This document shows positions 46,134 to 56,103 of a stretch of 64,000 nucleotides of DNA, piece after piece. Under the pieces are notes generated by a model. That model saw only the letters and a program-made list of their open reading frames with translations, searched no databases and was not told the origin of the DNA. Position 1 is the stretch's first letter; every line of letters starts with the position of its first letter. Position numbers and translations under genes: made by a program. Source of the DNA: Methylophaga sp. OBS1 (GTDB lineage Bacteria; Pseudomonadota; Gammaproteobacteria; Nitrosococcales; Methylophagaceae); NCBI RefSeq assembly GCF_026319365.1, contig NZ_JAPDMS010000004.1, forward strand, positions 248,001 to 312,000, read 5' to 3'.

Positions 46134-46991
46134 ATGAGCGCGAAGATTATTGATGGCAAAGCTGTCGCCGCCGATCTGAAACAAAAACTGAAACTGGCCA
46201 CTGATAAACTGATTGCTGACGGCAAACGCCGCCCGGGTCTCGCCGTCGTTTTGCTCGGTGAAAACCCCGCATCAAAAGTCTACGTTGGCAGTAAGCGTCG
46301 CAGTTGCGAAGAAATCGGCATCAAATCGGTCGCTTATGACATGCCAGATACCACCAATCAGGATGAACTGCTGGCACTGATAGATAAGCTCAACAGTGAT
46401 GAAGAAATTGACGGCATTCTGGTGCAATTGCCGCTACCCGCGCACATCGACCCTGAAACTGTGATTGAACGCATCGCGCCTCATAAAGATGTCGACGGCT
46501 TTCATCCCTATAACATCGGCCGCCTGGCTCAACGCATCCCTGTTCTTCGTCCCTGTACCCCGAAAGGCGTTATCACCCTGCTCAGGAGCACTGAAGTCGA
46601 TTTGAAAGGGCTTGAAGCCGTGGTTGTTGGGGCTTCCAATATTGTCGGACGGCCGATGGCACTGGAGCTATTGCTCGCCGGCTGTACCACGACCGTCTGC
46701 CATCGCTGGACTAAAAACCTTGAGGAACAGGTGCGTCGTGCGGATCTGCTGGTTGTTGCCGTGGGTAAGCCCAACTTTATTCCGGGCGATTGGATTAAAC
46801 CGGGTGCGATGGTGATTGATGTCGGTATTAACCGACTGGCAGACGGCAAATTGACCGGGGATGTCGACTTTGAAGGTGCCAAAGAGAAGGCTTCGTGGAT
46901 AACCCCTGTTCCGGGTGGCGTCGGTCCGATGACTGTAGCGACGCTTATGGAAAATACGCTGTTTGCTGCAGAGCACTTACATCAAAAATAA
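46134..46991 (+). CDS. folD: Methylene-tetrahydrofolate dehydrogenase/cyclohydrolase
   Basis: Bifunctional enzyme interconverting 5,10-methylene-, methenyl- and 10-formyl-tetrahydrofolate. The 285-residue protein shows [16 protein letters not shown] with the active-site Lys, the signature [10 protein letters not shown], the NADP-binding [11 protein letters not shown] and [13 protein letters not shown]. It is a single-gene unit transcribed away from the tRNAs. Confidence 0.97.
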   Translation: MSAKIIDGKAVAADLKQKLKLATDKLIADGKRRPGLAVVLLGENPASKVYVGSKRRSCEEIGIKSVAYDMPDTTNQDELLALIDKLNSDEEIDGILVQLPLPAHIDPETVIERIAPHKDVDGFHPYNIGRLAQRIPVLRPCTPKGVITLLRSTEVDLKGLEAVVVGASNIVGRPMALELLLAGCTTTVCHRWTKNLEEQVRRADLLVVAVGKPNFIPGDWIKPGAMVIDVGINRLADGKLTGDVDFEGAKEKASWITPVPGGVGPMTVATLMENTLFAAEHLHQK

Positions 46992-46994
46992 ACA

Positions 46995-47215
46995 CTGAAC
47001 AACAGAGGCGCAGAGTAGATATAAACATCTATCCGCAGATTACACAGATGGTCGCAGATTATTCATAATAAAGACAGAGTCGGGACAAAAACCAGAAGCT
47101 CTGTTGCTAGACAAACACTTCGCTGGACTGTTTTTAATCTGTGAAAATCAGCGTAATCTGCAGATAATTCTAAAAACTCTGTGTCCTCTGTGCCTCTGTG
47201 CCTCTGTGGTTAATA
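46995..47215. repeat. Palindromic intergenic repeat with CCTCTGTG tandem
   Basis: The gap between convergent folD and cysS holds an imperfect inverted repeat. AACAGAGGCGCAGAG (47001-47015) faces CTCTGTGCCTCTGTGGTT near 47194-47211, and CCGCAGATTACACAGATG (47033-47050) faces AATCTGTG...GTAATCTGCAGAT (47136-47165). The right end contains CCTCTGTG three times in tandem. This style of repeat is common in intergenic spaces of many proteobacteria. No gene is seen. Confidence 0.7.
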
Positions 47216-47228
47216 ATTCCAAACAGGC

Positions 47229-48623
47229 TTATTGACGCCGCCAGCTGGTTTTACCGGCTGAATCTTCCAGCACGATACCCATTTCCGTGAGTTGATCCCG
47301 GATTTCATCAGCGCGTCCCCAATTTTTATCAGACCGCGCCTGATTGCGTTCGGCGACCAGGGCATCGATTGCAGCGGCTTCATCATCCGATGCGGTATCT
47401 CCGACCAGAAACGCGTCGGCATCCTGCTGGAACAGTCCCAGCACATCACCGAAGGATAACAACAGGCCGGCGTAATAAGCGGCTTGTTCAGCACCCTGAC
47501 CACGCTCATAGGCTTTATTCAGAGCCTGACGCACATCAGCCATAACTGACAAGGCCAGCGCGGTATTGAAATCATCATCCATCGCCTCCTGGAAGCGAGG
47601 ACCGAATTCCTTGTCTTCCTGCCAGCGTACTTCTGCCTGTGGTTCTACTTCACGCAGTGAGGTATAAAAACGGGTCAATGCCGCTTTCGCCTGTTCAAGC
47701 TGATCTTCTGAATAATTCAGTGGGCTGCGGTAGTGACTGGACAGAATGAAATAACGCACTGCTTCAGCCGGATAGACCGCCAGCACTTCACGCACGGTAA
47801 AGAAGTTACCCAGCGACTTGGACATCTTCTCATCATCAATACGAACAAAGCCGTTGTGCATCCAGTAATTGACTGACTGGCAGTTATGCGCGCCTTCGGA
47901 CTGGGCGATTTCATTTTCATGATGCGGGAACTGTAAATCCTGACCACCGCCATGAATATCAAAATGCTCACCCAGGCAATGCGCTGACATCGCCGAGCAT
48001 TCAATATGCCAGCCTGGTCGACCATTACCCCAGGGTGACTCCCAGGCTGGCTCACCTTCTTTGGCGGCTTTCCACAGCACAAAATCGAGCGGGTCGGTCT
48101 TGGCTTCATTCACCGCGACGCGTTCACCGGCACGCAGTTCATTAACATCACGCCCGGATAACTTGCCGTATGAGGCAAATTCGCTGACATCGTAATAAAC
48201 ATCACCGTTTTCGGCGACATAAGCGAGACCTTTATCTATCAGGGTCTGTACCATGGATAAAATTTCACCCATGGATTCGGTCGCTTTGGGCTCGATATCC
48301 GGTCTTAACACGCCCAGCGCGTCGGCATCCTGGTGCATTTCGCTGATATAACGTTCTGTCAGCACCTCTATGCTTTCACCATTTTCAGCCGCGCGTTTGA
48401 TGATTTTGTCATCTATATCAGTGATGTTTCTAACATAAGTCACGTCATAGCCCAGCGCCCGCAGATAGCGTGTGACGACATCAAACACCACCATCACCCG
48501 AGCATGACCGACATGACAGAGGTCGTACACCGTCATGCCACAGACATACATACTGACCTTGCCTGGGATAATGGGGGTAAACGTGTCTTTCTGTCGAGTT
48601 AGGCTGTTATAGATTTTTAACAT
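47229..48623 (-). CDS. cysS: Cysteinyl-tRNA synthetase
   Basis: Class I synthetase of 464 residues. The zinc-ligand Cys28 lies in [10 protein letters not shown], the HIGH-type motif is [10 protein letters not shown], the other zinc ligands are in WHIECSAM and [12 protein letters not shown], and the KMSKS motif is EKMSKSLGN. The C-terminal anticodon-binding region ([17 protein letters not shown]) is typical. It begins 3 bp after the glnS stop. Confidence 0.97.
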   Translation of the reverse strand: MLKIYNSLTRQKDTFTPIIPGKVSMYVCGMTVYDLCHVGHARVMVVFDVVTRYLRALGYDVTYVRNITDIDDKIIKRAAENGESIEVLTERYISEMHQDADALGVLRPDIEPKATESMGEILSMVQTLIDKGLAYVAENGDVYYDVSEFASYGKLSGRDVNELRAGERVAVNEAKTDPLDFVLWKAAKEGEPAWESPWGNGRPGWHIECSAMSAHCLGEHFDIHGGGQDLQFPHHENEIAQSEGAHNCQSVNYWMHNGFVRIDDEKMSKSLGNFFTVREVLAVYPAEAVRYFILSSHYRSPLNYSEDQLEQAKAALTRFYTSLREVEPQAEVRWQEDKEFGPRFQEAMDDDFNTALALSVMADVRQALNKAYERGQGAEQAAYYAGLLLSFGDVLGLFQQDADAFLVGDTASDDEAAAIDALVAERNQARSDKNWGRADEIRDQLTEMGIVLEDSAGKTSWRRQ

Positions 48624-48626
48624 TAT

Positions 48627-50297
48627 TTACTTTTTTGAAATATCTTCTTTTAAACCAATGGTCAGGTTGAATACGGGTGACTCGGCATTGTGGTCGTATC
48701 GGTCACTGACGAAATAGCCTTCCCTTTCAAACTGGAATGCTGTTTCAGGTTCACAATCCACAATGGTCGGCTCGGCGAAGGCTTTAATCACGCGTAAGGA
48801 ATCAGGGTTGACGTCATCGAGATAATTACCGGTTTCCTTGCCCGGCGCTTCCGCCATAAACAATCTATCATACAGGCGCAACTCCACCTGTCTGGCTTCT
48901 GTCGCAGATACCCAATGAATGACGCCCCGCGGTTTCATTTCCGGCGGTGGGTTCTGCCCCACGGTATCAGGCACCAGAGAAGCGATGACTTCAATTACCT
49001 CGCCCTGGTCGTTCTTGATGACTTCATCTGCCTTGATGACATAAGCCCCGCGCAGACGCACATAATCACCGATGACCAGGCGCTTGAACTTCTTGCGACT
49101 CAGGCTGGTGTCTTCTGTAAAGTCAGACGCATCGATGTAAATGGCTTTAGTGAATGGTATGGACCGCTGCCCCATCTCCTCCTTTTGTGGGTGATTGGGG
49201 ACGTCCAGCCATTCCACCTCATCAGACGCGTTGCTGATGGTGACTTTCAGTGGATTCAGCACGCACATGGCACGTGCGGCATTCTCATTCAAATCATTGC
49301 GGATCTCGAATTCGAGTTGCGCGATATCCACAATGCCGTCAGTTTTGGCAACAGCCAGACCGTTACAGAATGCGCGCAGCGCTGAAGCGGTATAACCGCG
49401 ACGTCGCATGCCTGAAATCGTGGGCATTCTCGGATCATTCCAGCCGGCCACAATCTTTTCATCGACCAGTTGTTTTAGATTACGTTTGCTGGTCACCGTG
49501 TAATTGAGGTTCAAACGGCCAAATTCATACTGCTTCGGCTCTGATGGCACGGGCAGATTTTCGATAAACCACTCATACAATGGCCGGTGATCCTGAAACT
49601 CCAGTGTACAGATACTGTGAGTGACACCTTCAATCGCATCGCCCTGACCATGGGCAAAATCATAGCTGGGGTAAATACACCATTTATCACCGGTCTGATG
49701 ATGCGCTTTCTTGCGGATACGATACAGAATCGGATCGCGTAAATTCATATTCGGCGAAGCCATATCGATTTTCGCGCGCAGCACACAAAAACCTTCATCA
49801 AACTCGCCCTGCTTCATCTTTTCGAACAGCGCCAGGTTTTCTTCTATGCTGCGGCTGCGGTATGGCGATTCCTTACCCGGTTTGGTCGCCCAGCCGCGAT
49901 ATTCACTGGCTTGGTCGGCGGTCAGGTCACAGACATAGGCTTTACCTTGTCTGATCAGATGCACCGCCCAGTCATAAAACTGCTCAAAATAGCTTGAGGC
50001 GTAACGAACATCGCCTGCCCACTGAAAGCCCAGCCATTGAACATCTTCCATGATGGCTTCAATGTATTCCTGCTCTTCCTTGGCCGGGTTGGTGTCGTCA
50101 AAACGTAAGTGACAATCCCCGCCAAACTCCTCTGCCAACCCGAAATTCAGACAGATCGACTTGGCATGGCCAATATGCAGATAACCATTGGGCTCCGGCG
50201 GGAAGCGGGTCACTACCTTTCCGGTCAGCCTGCCAGCGGCAATATCTTCCTGAATAATGGTGCGAATAAAATTATGTTGAGCAGCGGTTTCTGACAT
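48627..50297 (-). CDS. glnS: Glutaminyl-tRNA synthetase
   Basis: Class I synthetase of 556 residues. The HIGH-type motif lies in FPPEPNGYLHIGHAKS (residues 30-45), with LRFDDTNPAKE, and the KMSKS-type motif is TSKRNLKQL. The C-terminal beta-barrel anticodon domains follow. The ATG at 50295-50297 is used; a TTG two codons upstream is also in frame and no strong ribosome-binding site is seen for either. The glnS-cysS pair is a common gammaproteobacterial arrangement. Confidence 0.96.
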   Translation of the reverse strand: MSETAAQHNFIRTIIQEDIAAGRLTGKVVTRFPPEPNGYLHIGHAKSICLNFGLAEEFGGDCHLRFDDTNPAKEEQEYIEAIMEDVQWLGFQWAGDVRYASSYFEQFYDWAVHLIRQGKAYVCDLTADQASEYRGWATKPGKESPYRSRSIEENLALFEKMKQGEFDEGFCVLRAKIDMASPNMNLRDPILYRIRKKAHHQTGDKWCIYPSYDFAHGQGDAIEGVTHSICTLEFQDHRPLYEWFIENLPVPSEPKQYEFGRLNLNYTVTSKRNLKQLVDEKIVAGWNDPRMPTISGMRRRGYTASALRAFCNGLAVAKTDGIVDIAQLEFEIRNDLNENAARAMCVLNPLKVTISNASDEVEWLDVPNHPQKEEMGQRSIPFTKAIYIDASDFTEDTSLSRKKFKRLVIGDYVRLRGAYVIKADEVIKNDQGEVIEVIASLVPDTVGQNPPPEMKPRGVIHWVSATEARQVELRLYDRLFMAEAPGKETGNYLDDVNPDSLRVIKAFAEPTIVDCEPETAFQFEREGYFVSDRYDHNAESPVFNLTIGLKEDISKK

Positions 50298-50460
50298 AGC
50301 CAAAGTTGATTTTTAATTAAAACGGGCATTATACGCGTTCAGCCTGTCCGGGCGACAGCGCTGTTTTCAGTGACAAGTCCCTCATTCCCGCTTCCTGATG
50401 TTCCCATGATCAGGGCCGATGCTCTATCATGACTTCTTTTGACCGTTGTTGGACATAGAC

Positions 50461-51036
50461 ATGAAACTACTTTACCGCCATCTGGCTCCCCTGTTTTTCG
50501 CTTCCTTTTCCCTGGCAGCCAACGCTGAAGGGGGCGCCGCGCCTCAAGTCAAACTGGAAACAACAATGGGGGACATCGTAATTGAACTGAATCAGGAAAA
50601 AGCCCCCAACACCGTGGCTAATTTTCTGGAATACGTTGAGGCCGGCTTTTACGATGGCACCATTTTTCACCGTGTGATTGAAAACTTCATGGTTCAGGGC
50701 GGCGGCTTTGATCAAAACTTTGAGCAGAAGCCAACCCGTGCCCCGATTGAAAATGAGGCTGATAACGGTCTCAGCAATCAACGCGGTGCCGTCGCAATGG
50801 CACGAACCAATGATCCACATTCAGCGACAGCCCAGTTCTTTATTAACACTGTCGATAATGATTTTCTCGATTTTCGTGGAAAAGCACCCAGTGGCTGGGG
50901 TTATGCCGTATTTGGTGAAGTCGTTGAAGGTATGGATGTGGTCGATAAAATCCGCAAGGTAGACACCACCATGCGTGGCCCACATCAGGATGTGCCGGCT
51001 GAAGACGTCGTCATTAAAAAAGCCAGCGTACTCTAA
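50461..51036 (+). CDS. Periplasmic cyclophilin-type peptidyl-prolyl isomerase
   Basis: A PpiA-like protein of 191 residues: a signal peptide to about residue 22 ([12 protein letters not shown]), then the cyclophilin domain with [15 protein letters not shown], the catalytic Arg in this motif, [21 protein letters not shown] and [15 protein letters not shown]. Bacterial-type Trp/His changes are as usual. The ATG at 50461 follows GGAC; a start five codons upstream is also in frame. It is divergent from glnS. Confidence 0.93.
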   Translation: MKLLYRHLAPLFFASFSLAANAEGGAAPQVKLETTMGDIVIELNQEKAPNTVANFLEYVEAGFYDGTIFHRVIENFMVQGGGFDQNFEQKPTRAPIENEADNGLSNQRGAVAMARTNDPHSATAQFFINTVDNDFLDFRGKAPSGWGYAVFGEVVEGMDVVDKIRKVDTTMRGPHQDVPAEDVVIKKASVL

Positions 51037-51043
51037 CACTGTC

Positions 51044-51075
51044 ATCCTGCCCTCACCATGAGGGCAGGATTTTTT
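51044..51075 (+). terminator. Rho-independent terminator overlapping the lpxH ribosome-binding site
   Basis: ATCCTGCCCTCA (51044-51055) pairs perfectly with TGAGGGCAGGAT (51059-51070), with a 3-nt loop and a T-run to 51075. The lpxH ATG is at 51078, so the right arm (AGGA) is also the only Shine-Dalgarno for lpxH and would be hidden when the hairpin forms. Confidence 0.85.
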
Positions 51076-51077
51076 CT

Positions 51078-51833
51078 ATGCGCAGACTGTTTATTTCCGA
51101 TCTCCATCTCAGCCCGGCTCGTCCCGCGCTGACAGAGATGGCTTGCGAGTTTCTTGACGCCCAGCAGGGGCAGGTTGATGAAATCTATATCCTTGGTGAC
51201 ATTTTCAACACCTGGCTGGGTGATGATTTGGTGCCTACTGAATTCAGTCCCTTTGTCACTGTCCTGCAAAAGCTTTCAGACAGCGGCATCAAACTATATC
51301 TGATGGTGGGTAACCGCGACTTTATGCTGGGTAAGGGTTTTGCCAAAAAAGTGGGCGCCAGCTTACTGGGTGATAGTTACCCAATCCAGTTTGGCGATCA
51401 CGCTGCGCTGCTTCTGCATGGTGACACGCTATGCCTGGATGATATCAGCTATCAGCGTTACCGGAAGGTAGTCAGAAACCGTTTTCTTCAATGGTGTTTT
51501 CTGAAGTTACCGGCCCGCTTCCGGCAGAATATCTCAGACCAGATTATCGCCAAGAGCAAACAGAAAAAGCAGCATAAAACCGCGATGATAATGGATGTGA
51601 ATCAATCAGAAGTCTCGCGGATGATTGAGACCCATCAGATCGATATTCTGATTCACGGCCACACTCACAGACCGGCGATTCATGAACTAGCAACTTCAAA
51701 TGACAAGCCGAGTTATCGGGTGGTGCTGGGAGACTGGGATAACCATATCAGTTATCTCATAGCCGATGACCGGCAGCTGACACTGCATGATCACCGGCTG
51801 GATTCAGGTTTTCAAAGCTTAAGATTGATCTGA
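51078..51833 (+). CDS. lpxH: UDP-2,3-diacylglucosamine diphosphatase
   Basis: Hydrolyses UDP-2,3-diacylglucosamine to lipid X, the step before LpxB in lipid A synthesis. The calcineurin-like phosphoesterase motifs are complete: FISDLHLS (residues 5-12), ILGDIFNTW, VGNRDF, LLHGDTLC and IHGHTHRP. The length of 251 is normal. The ribosome-binding site lies within a terminator hairpin, so expression may depend on an RNA start inside or on breathing of the stem. It overlaps the convergent dsbC by 15 bp. Confidence 0.96.
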   Translation: MRRLFISDLHLSPARPALTEMACEFLDAQQGQVDEIYILGDIFNTWLGDDLVPTEFSPFVTVLQKLSDSGIKLYLMVGNRDFMLGKGFAKKVGASLLGDSYPIQFGDHAALLLHGDTLCLDDISYQRYRKVVRNRFLQWCFLKLPARFRQNISDQIIAKSKQKKQHKTAMIMDVNQSEVSRMIETHQIDILIHGHTHRPAIHELATSNDKPSYRVVLGDWDNHISYLIADDRQLTLHDHRLDSGFQSLRLI

Positions 51834-52535
51834 AGTCTGTTCGAGAATCTCTTTTAAACGTTCTGGAGGCACGTATCCAGGCAACATCTGTCCGTTTTCC
51901 GTAAACAGTGCAGGGGTGCCCTGAACGCCCAGTTTCTGACCAGTCTCAAACTCGGCCTTGACCGGGTTATCACAGGTCTTGGCTTTCATTTCCTCGCCCG
52001 CTTTAGCCCGTGTCATCGCATCATGTCGGTCCTCGTTACACCAGACGGTAACGGCTTCATCATAGGATTGGGAACCAATACCACCGCGTGGGTAGGCCAT
52101 GTAGCGGATACGAATGCCAAGGTCTTTGTATTGCTCGATTTCAGAGTGCATTTTACGACAATATACACAGTCGATATCGGTAAAAACGGTCAGCGTATGT
52201 TCTGTCTGTTTCGGCTCAAAGATGATCATGTCTTTCTCATCCAGACTGTCGATAATATCTTTACGCAGACTGACGCGACGCTGTTCGGTCAGGTTAGTTC
52301 TGGATTCCAGCGACACCAACTCCCCCTGCAACACATAACGGCCATCGGCTGAGAAGTAGAGAATTTCGCCATTGATAACCCCTTCGTATAAGTCGGCGTT
52401 ATCCACTTTTTTGAGGCTGTCTATGGCAACACCCGGCAGGCTCTGTTCCAGTTTTTGTCTGAGCTTGTCTGATTCTGCGGCATGACTGATGCCGATGAAG
52501 AGCAACGGGGCAATAACAAGTAGATGTTTCAGCAT
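51819..52535 (-). CDS. dsbC: Thiol:disulfide interchange protein DsbC
   Basis: Periplasmic disulfide isomerase of 238 residues. It has a signal peptide to about residue 19 (FIGISHAAES), an N-terminal dimerisation domain (NGEILYFSADGRYVLQGELVSL), and a thioredoxin-fold domain with the active site CVYC in TDIDCVYCRKMH. DsbC normally has CGYC; Val at this place is unusual and could alter redox behaviour. The structural pair VWCNED and AKTCDNP and the cis-Pro loop GVQGTPAL are present. Confidence 0.94.
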   Translation of the reverse strand: MLKHLLVIAPLLFIGISHAAESDKLRQKLEQSLPGVAIDSLKKVDNADLYEGVINGEILYFSADGRYVLQGELVSLESRTNLTEQRRVSLRKDIIDSLDEKDMIIFEPKQTEHTLTVFTDIDCVYCRKMHSEIEQYKDLGIRIRYMAYPRGGIGSQSYDEAVTVWCNEDRHDAMTRAKAGEEMKAKTCDNPVKAEFETGQKLGVQGTPALFTENGQMLPGYVPPERLKEILEQTSDQS

Positions 52536-52544
52536 TAAAGTTTC

Positions 52545-53030
52545 CTAGTCTCTGAAATTATTGAACTGTAGCGGCATCTCGATGCTTTCTTCCGCTTTGA
52601 GCATCGCGATGATTTGCTGCAGTTCATCACGTTTCTTACCGGTGACGCGAACGCTCTCGCCCTGTACCGCAGCCTGCACTTTGATTTTACTGTCTTTAAT
52701 CAGCTTGACGATTTTTCGGGACACGTCCTTATCAAGCCCCTCACGGACAATCACATCCTGTTTACGCAATTTGCCGAGGCCAACTGGATCTTTGACTTCC
52801 AGGCAACCGAGTTCAATCCCGCGCTTTACCAGCTTAAGTCGTAAAATATCCAGCAACTGTTCAAGCTGAAAATCACTATCAGCGAAAAGGGTGAGCACTT
52901 TGTCCGACTGTTCGACTCTGGCTTCGGTTCCACGGAAATCAAAGCGGTTTTTCAATTCGCGGTTGGCCTGATCAACGGCGTTGGTCAGCTCATGTTTATC
53001 AACTTCGGATACGATATCAAAGGAAGGCAT
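52545..53030 (-). CDS. yajQ: YajQ-family nucleotide-binding protein
   Basis: A 161-residue protein of the YajQ family with two ferredoxin-like folds ([34 protein letters not shown], and the C-terminal [19 protein letters not shown]). Family members bind nucleotides, and some bind c-di-GMP and act with a transcription factor. The role in this organism is unknown. It lies 9 bp upstream of dsbC on the same strand. Confidence 0.94.
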   Translation of the reverse strand: MPSFDIVSEVDKHELTNAVDQANRELKNRFDFRGTEARVEQSDKVLTLFADSDFQLEQLLDILRLKLVKRGIELGCLEVKDPVGLGKLRKQDVIVREGLDKDVSRKIVKLIKDSKIKVQAAVQGESVRVTGKKRDELQQIIAMLKAEESIEMPLQFNNFRD

Positions 53031-53095
53031 GCCCTGCTCCGGCTAATTCAATCAAGCGGCAAGTTTAACATCGCGATCATATTGCGTCAGTCTGC

Positions 53096-54004
53096 TCAAC
53101 CACGCGGGTGATGCTGTCCATGCAATTTTTTCAGCCGTTCTTTGGCGACATGGGTGTAAATCTGGGTGGTGGAGAGATCAGAATGTCCCAGTAATAACTG
53201 AACCACACGCAGATCGGCACCATGGTTCAACAGATGAGTCGCGAAGGCATGCCGCAATGTATGCGGCGATAAATGCTTCTGGATATCCGCCTGTTTGGCA
53301 TAGCGCTTAATGATGTACCAGAAGGCCTGACGGGTCATCGCCTTGCCACGGCGGGTAGGGAATAAATCATCCGTGACCTGACCATTAAGCAGCCCCGGCC
53401 GACTCTCAATCAGATAATCCTGTAGCCAGTCCAGTGCCACTTCACCCACCGGCACCAGTCGCTCCTTGTTGCCTTTGCCGATACAGCGAATCAGGCCCTG
53501 CCGAACGTTAAACTGCTCCTGTTTCAGACTGACCAGTTCTGACACCCGCAGACCAGTGGCATAGAGCAATTCCAGCATGGTTCTGTCACGCAGGCCCAGC
53601 ACATCGGTGACATCCGGCTGTGCCAGCAAGTCTTCCACTTCCTGTTCGGTCAGACTGTCCGGTAAGGGTTTGCCCAGACGTGGCGACTCAAGTTGCGCGG
53701 TGGGATCACTGTCACGCAGATCTTCTCGCAATAAATAGCGATAAAAGCGTCTCAGTGTGGAGAGCAGCCGCGCTTCGCTTCTGACCTTACGTCCTTCACG
53801 CATACGCTGGCTTTGATAACGTTGAATGTCCTGCTGAGTGGCTGCAGCCAGATCGACATCAAATTGAGACAACCAGCCTGCAAAGGCCAACAGGTCGCGT
53901 CGGTAGGCTTCAATCGTATTCTGGCTGAGGCCGGCTTCCAGCCACAGGCTGTCCAGAAAACGTTCCAGGTAACGGCTGGGCTGAGTGGATTCTTGCGTCG
54001 TCAT
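53096..54004 (-). CDS. xerD: Site-specific tyrosine recombinase XerD
   Basis: Resolves chromosome dimers at dif together with XerC. The 302-residue protein has the N-terminal core-binding domain (FLDSLWLEAGLSQNTIEAYRRDL) and the catalytic residues Arg in ATGLRVSELV, Lys in IGKGNKERLV, HTLRHAFATH, LGHSDLSTTQIYTH with Tyr near residue 283. It matches housekeeping XerD in size and motifs; dsbC downstream is a known neighbour. It is not a phage integrase. Confidence 0.95.
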   Translation of the reverse strand: MTTQESTQPSRYLERFLDSLWLEAGLSQNTIEAYRRDLLAFAGWLSQFDVDLAAATQQDIQRYQSQRMREGRKVRSEARLLSTLRRFYRYLLREDLRDSDPTAQLESPRLGKPLPDSLTEQEVEDLLAQPDVTDVLGLRDRTMLELLYATGLRVSELVSLKQEQFNVRQGLIRCIGKGNKERLVPVGEVALDWLQDYLIESRPGLLNGQVTDDLFPTRRGKAMTRQAFWYIIKRYAKQADIQKHLSPHTLRHAFATHLLNHGADLRVVQLLLGHSDLSTTQIYTHVAKERLKKLHGQHHPRG

Positions 54005-54031
54005 GTCTGCATTAGATTAGCAGCAGGCAAT

Positions 54032-54063
54032 AAAAAAGGGCAGTGGAAAACCACTGCCCTTTT
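54032..54063 (-). terminator. Rho-independent terminator after rplS
   Basis: GGGCAGTGG (54038-54046) and CCACTGCCC (54051-54059) form a perfect stem with an AAAA loop, flanked by A6 and T4 runs. On the minus strand the stem is followed by six Us, ending the rpsP-rimM-trmD-rplS operon. Confidence 0.92.
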
Positions 54064-54093
54064 CGGTAATCCGGGTCCGAATGAACCGCTGAA

Positions 54094-54438
54094 TTACAAT
54101 TTTTCTTTAATACGTGCTGCTTTACCAGTCAGGTCACGCAGGTAGTACAGTTTAGAACGACGTACATCACCACGACGTTTGACTTCGATGCTGGCGATAG
54201 TCGGGCTGTGAGTCTGGAATACACGCTCTACGCCTACCCCGCTGGAGATTTTACGAACGGTAAAAGCAGAGTGCAGACCCCGGTTGCGCTTGGCAATCAC
54301 GACGCCTTCAAACGCCTGTTCACGCTCACGGTCGCCTTCTTTGATTTTGACTTTAACAACAACAGTATCGCCCGCTGAAAACTCAGGGACATCCTGTTTC
54401 ATTTGTTCAGCGTTCAGCTGTTCGATAATGTTACTCAT
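54094..54438 (-). CDS. rplS: 50S ribosomal protein L19
   Basis: A 114-residue ribosomal protein at the subunit interface, with [45 protein letters not shown] cut here into [12 protein letters not shown] and FTVRKISSG, and the end [11 protein letters not shown]. It is the last gene of the operon and is 14 bp after trmD. Confidence 0.97.
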   Translation of the reverse strand: MSNIIEQLNAEQMKQDVPEFSAGDTVVVKVKIKEGDREREQAFEGVVIAKRNRGLHSAFTVRKISSGVGVERVFQTHSPTIASIEVKRRGDVRRSKLYYLRDLTGKAARIKEKL

Positions 54439-54452
54439 TGTTTAACTCCCAA

Positions 54453-55196
54453 CTAATCCTGCCCGCTCTCGGCAATAAATTCTTCTAATAACGCCTGCTG
54501 CTCATCGGTCAATGTTTTATCTGCCAACAAGTCAGGTCGTCGCAACCATGTTCGTCCCAAGGACTGTTTAAGGCGCCATTTGCGTATCGCTTCATGGTCA
54601 CCGCCCAGCAATACCTCGGGTACTGTCTGGTCAAATAACTTTTCCGGTCTGGTGTAATGCGGGCAGTCCAGCAAACCTGCTACAAAAGAATCCTGCTCGG
54701 CAGAATTCTCGTCGCCCAATACACCGGGTAACAATCTGGCCACACCATCAATCAGCACCATGGCTGCCAGTTCACCACCACTGAGGACATAGTCACCAAT
54801 CGACCATTCCTCATCAATCTGCTTTTCAATCAGGCGTTCATCAATGCCTTCATAACGCCCGGCAACCAGTATCATTTTGTCTCTGCCTGCCAGCTGTTTC
54901 AGCGCCTGCTGATTCAGTTTCCTGCCCTGTGGTGACAGATAAATCACTTTGGCATCATCACCCAGTTCCTGCTTCGCTGCCGTGATGGCTTCACTCAGCG
55001 GAGCGACTTTCATGACCATGCCCGGTCCACCACCGTAAGGTCTGTCGTCCACGGTTCGATGGCGGTCGTGCGTATAATCACGCGGATTCCAGTATTTGAG
55101 TTCCAGAATCCCCTGGGTCACTGCCCGACCTGTCACCCCAAATTCGGTGACGGCATCAAACATTGGCGGGAACAGGGATATCACACCCAGGCGCAT
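54453..55196 (-). CDS. trmD: tRNA (guanine-37-N1)-methyltransferase
   Basis: SPOUT-class methyltransferase making m1G37, needed to prevent frameshifting. The 247-residue protein has [35 protein letters not shown], the knot motifs [21 protein letters not shown] and [11 protein letters not shown], and the helical C-terminus. ATG 55194-55196 is chosen, with GGGAG 8 nt upstream; a TTG one codon earlier is possible. Confidence 0.97.
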   Translation of the reverse strand: MRLGVISLFPPMFDAVTEFGVTGRAVTQGILELKYWNPRDYTHDRHRTVDDRPYGGGPGMVMKVAPLSEAITAAKQELGDDAKVIYLSPQGRKLNQQALKQLAGRDKMILVAGRYEGIDERLIEKQIDEEWSIGDYVLSGGELAAMVLIDGVARLLPGVLGDENSAEQDSFVAGLLDCPHYTRPEKLFDQTVPEVLLGGDHEAIRKWRLKQSLGRTWLRRPDLLADKTLTDEQQALLEEFIAESGQD

Positions 55197-55208
55197 CAAC
55201 CTCGCTCC

Positions 55209-55721
55209 CTAAAAATCTTTGTCCCAGTCCACCCGGATAAGCTTGTTATCCAAATCAACCAGTTTGACAATTTCATCCATCACAAACGGAATCAATCGCT
55301 CTGTGCCTTTTGCCTTAACCACCAGCACGTCGTTGGCGCCGGTTTCCAGCAAGTGGTCCACCTGTCCCAGCAAATCGCCGTCCAGGTTTTCCACGCTCAG
55401 GCCCATCAGATCAGCCCAATAGAATTCGTCCTCTTCGGTCGGCTCCAGCTGGTCTTTCTTAATCGCCAGCTCAGCACCGATGAGTGGCTGAACCTGATCG
55501 CGGTCGGTGACGTTGGCAATGCCCATCACCAGACCTTTTCCCTGCAAGTGCCCACCGGACACCTTGATTTCTATCCACTCCCCCTGTCGTGACAGGAACA
55601 GTGGTGAATACTCCAGGATGTTGGCGCGGGGTTCAGTAAAGGAGTAGACCTTGACCCAACCTTTTACGCCAAAGGCGCCGGATATTTTACCTACCGGGAT
55701 AAACTCCTCGGATGTTGCCAT
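55209..55721 (-). CDS. rimM: 16S rRNA processing protein RimM
   Basis: 30S maturation factor that binds S19. The 170-residue protein has the N-terminal VGKISGAFGVKGWVKVYSFT and the PRC-barrel part with EFYWADLMGLSVEN, DVLVVKAKGTERLIPFV and a C-terminal IRVDWDKDF. It lies between rpsP and trmD, the standard position. Confidence 0.96.
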   Translation of the reverse strand: MATSEEFIPVGKISGAFGVKGWVKVYSFTEPRANILEYSPLFLSRQGEWIEIKVSGGHLQGKGLVMGIANVTDRDQVQPLIGAELAIKKDQLEPTEEDEFYWADLMGLSVENLDGDLLGQVDHLLETGANDVLVVKAKGTERLIPFVMDEIVKLVDLDNKLIRVDWDKDF

Positions 55722-55740
55722 ACCCGCACCTGTTCTTTAT

Positions 55741-55992
55741 TCAAGCAGCCGCTTTTTGAGCTTCTTCAATCAGCTTGGCAACACGCTCAGAAGTTTGTGC
55801 ACCCTGGCTAATCCAATGAGCAGCGCGGTCCAGATCAACGCGCAGTTTCTCTTCCTGACCACGTGCGATCGGGTTGAAGAAACCAATGCGTTCGATGTAA
55901 CGACCATCACGCGCATTGCGTGAGTCGGTGACGACGATACCGTAGAAAGGACGCTTCTTGGCGCCGCTGCGAGTCAATCTAATTGTTACCAT
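55741..55992 (-). CDS. rpsP: 30S ribosomal protein S16
   Basis: An 83-residue ribosomal protein: [41 protein letters not shown] and [12 protein letters not shown] are typical. It is the first gene of the rpsP-rimM-trmD-rplS operon, with a candidate promoter at 56035-56062. Confidence 0.97.
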   Translation of the reverse strand: MVTIRLTRSGAKKRPFYGIVVTDSRNARDGRYIERIGFFNPIARGQEEKLRVDLDRAAHWISQGAQTSERVAKLIEEAQKAAA

Positions 55993-56034
55993 ATTCTTTA
56001 TGCCCGTTGAAAAACTGGATCGGAAAACCGTCGT

Positions 56035-56062
56035 ATTTTACGCAAGTCTCCCGGGTTTGCAA
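56035..56062 (-). promoter_or_regulatory. Candidate sigma-70 promoter of the rpsP operon
   Basis: On the minus strand TTGCAA (complement of 56057-56062) and TAAAAT (complement of 56035-56040) are spaced by 16 bp, about 45 bp before the rpsP start. Confidence 0.5.
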
Positions 56063-56103
56063 AGTCTTAGTTTACTATTTGTAGCAGGTGATGCTCGGTA
56101 GAC

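Noticed and set aside
53096..54004. Phage integrase or island integrase
   Set aside because: Motifs, length and the dsbC neighbour identify housekeeping XerD; no att-like duplications of the tRNA ends were seen.
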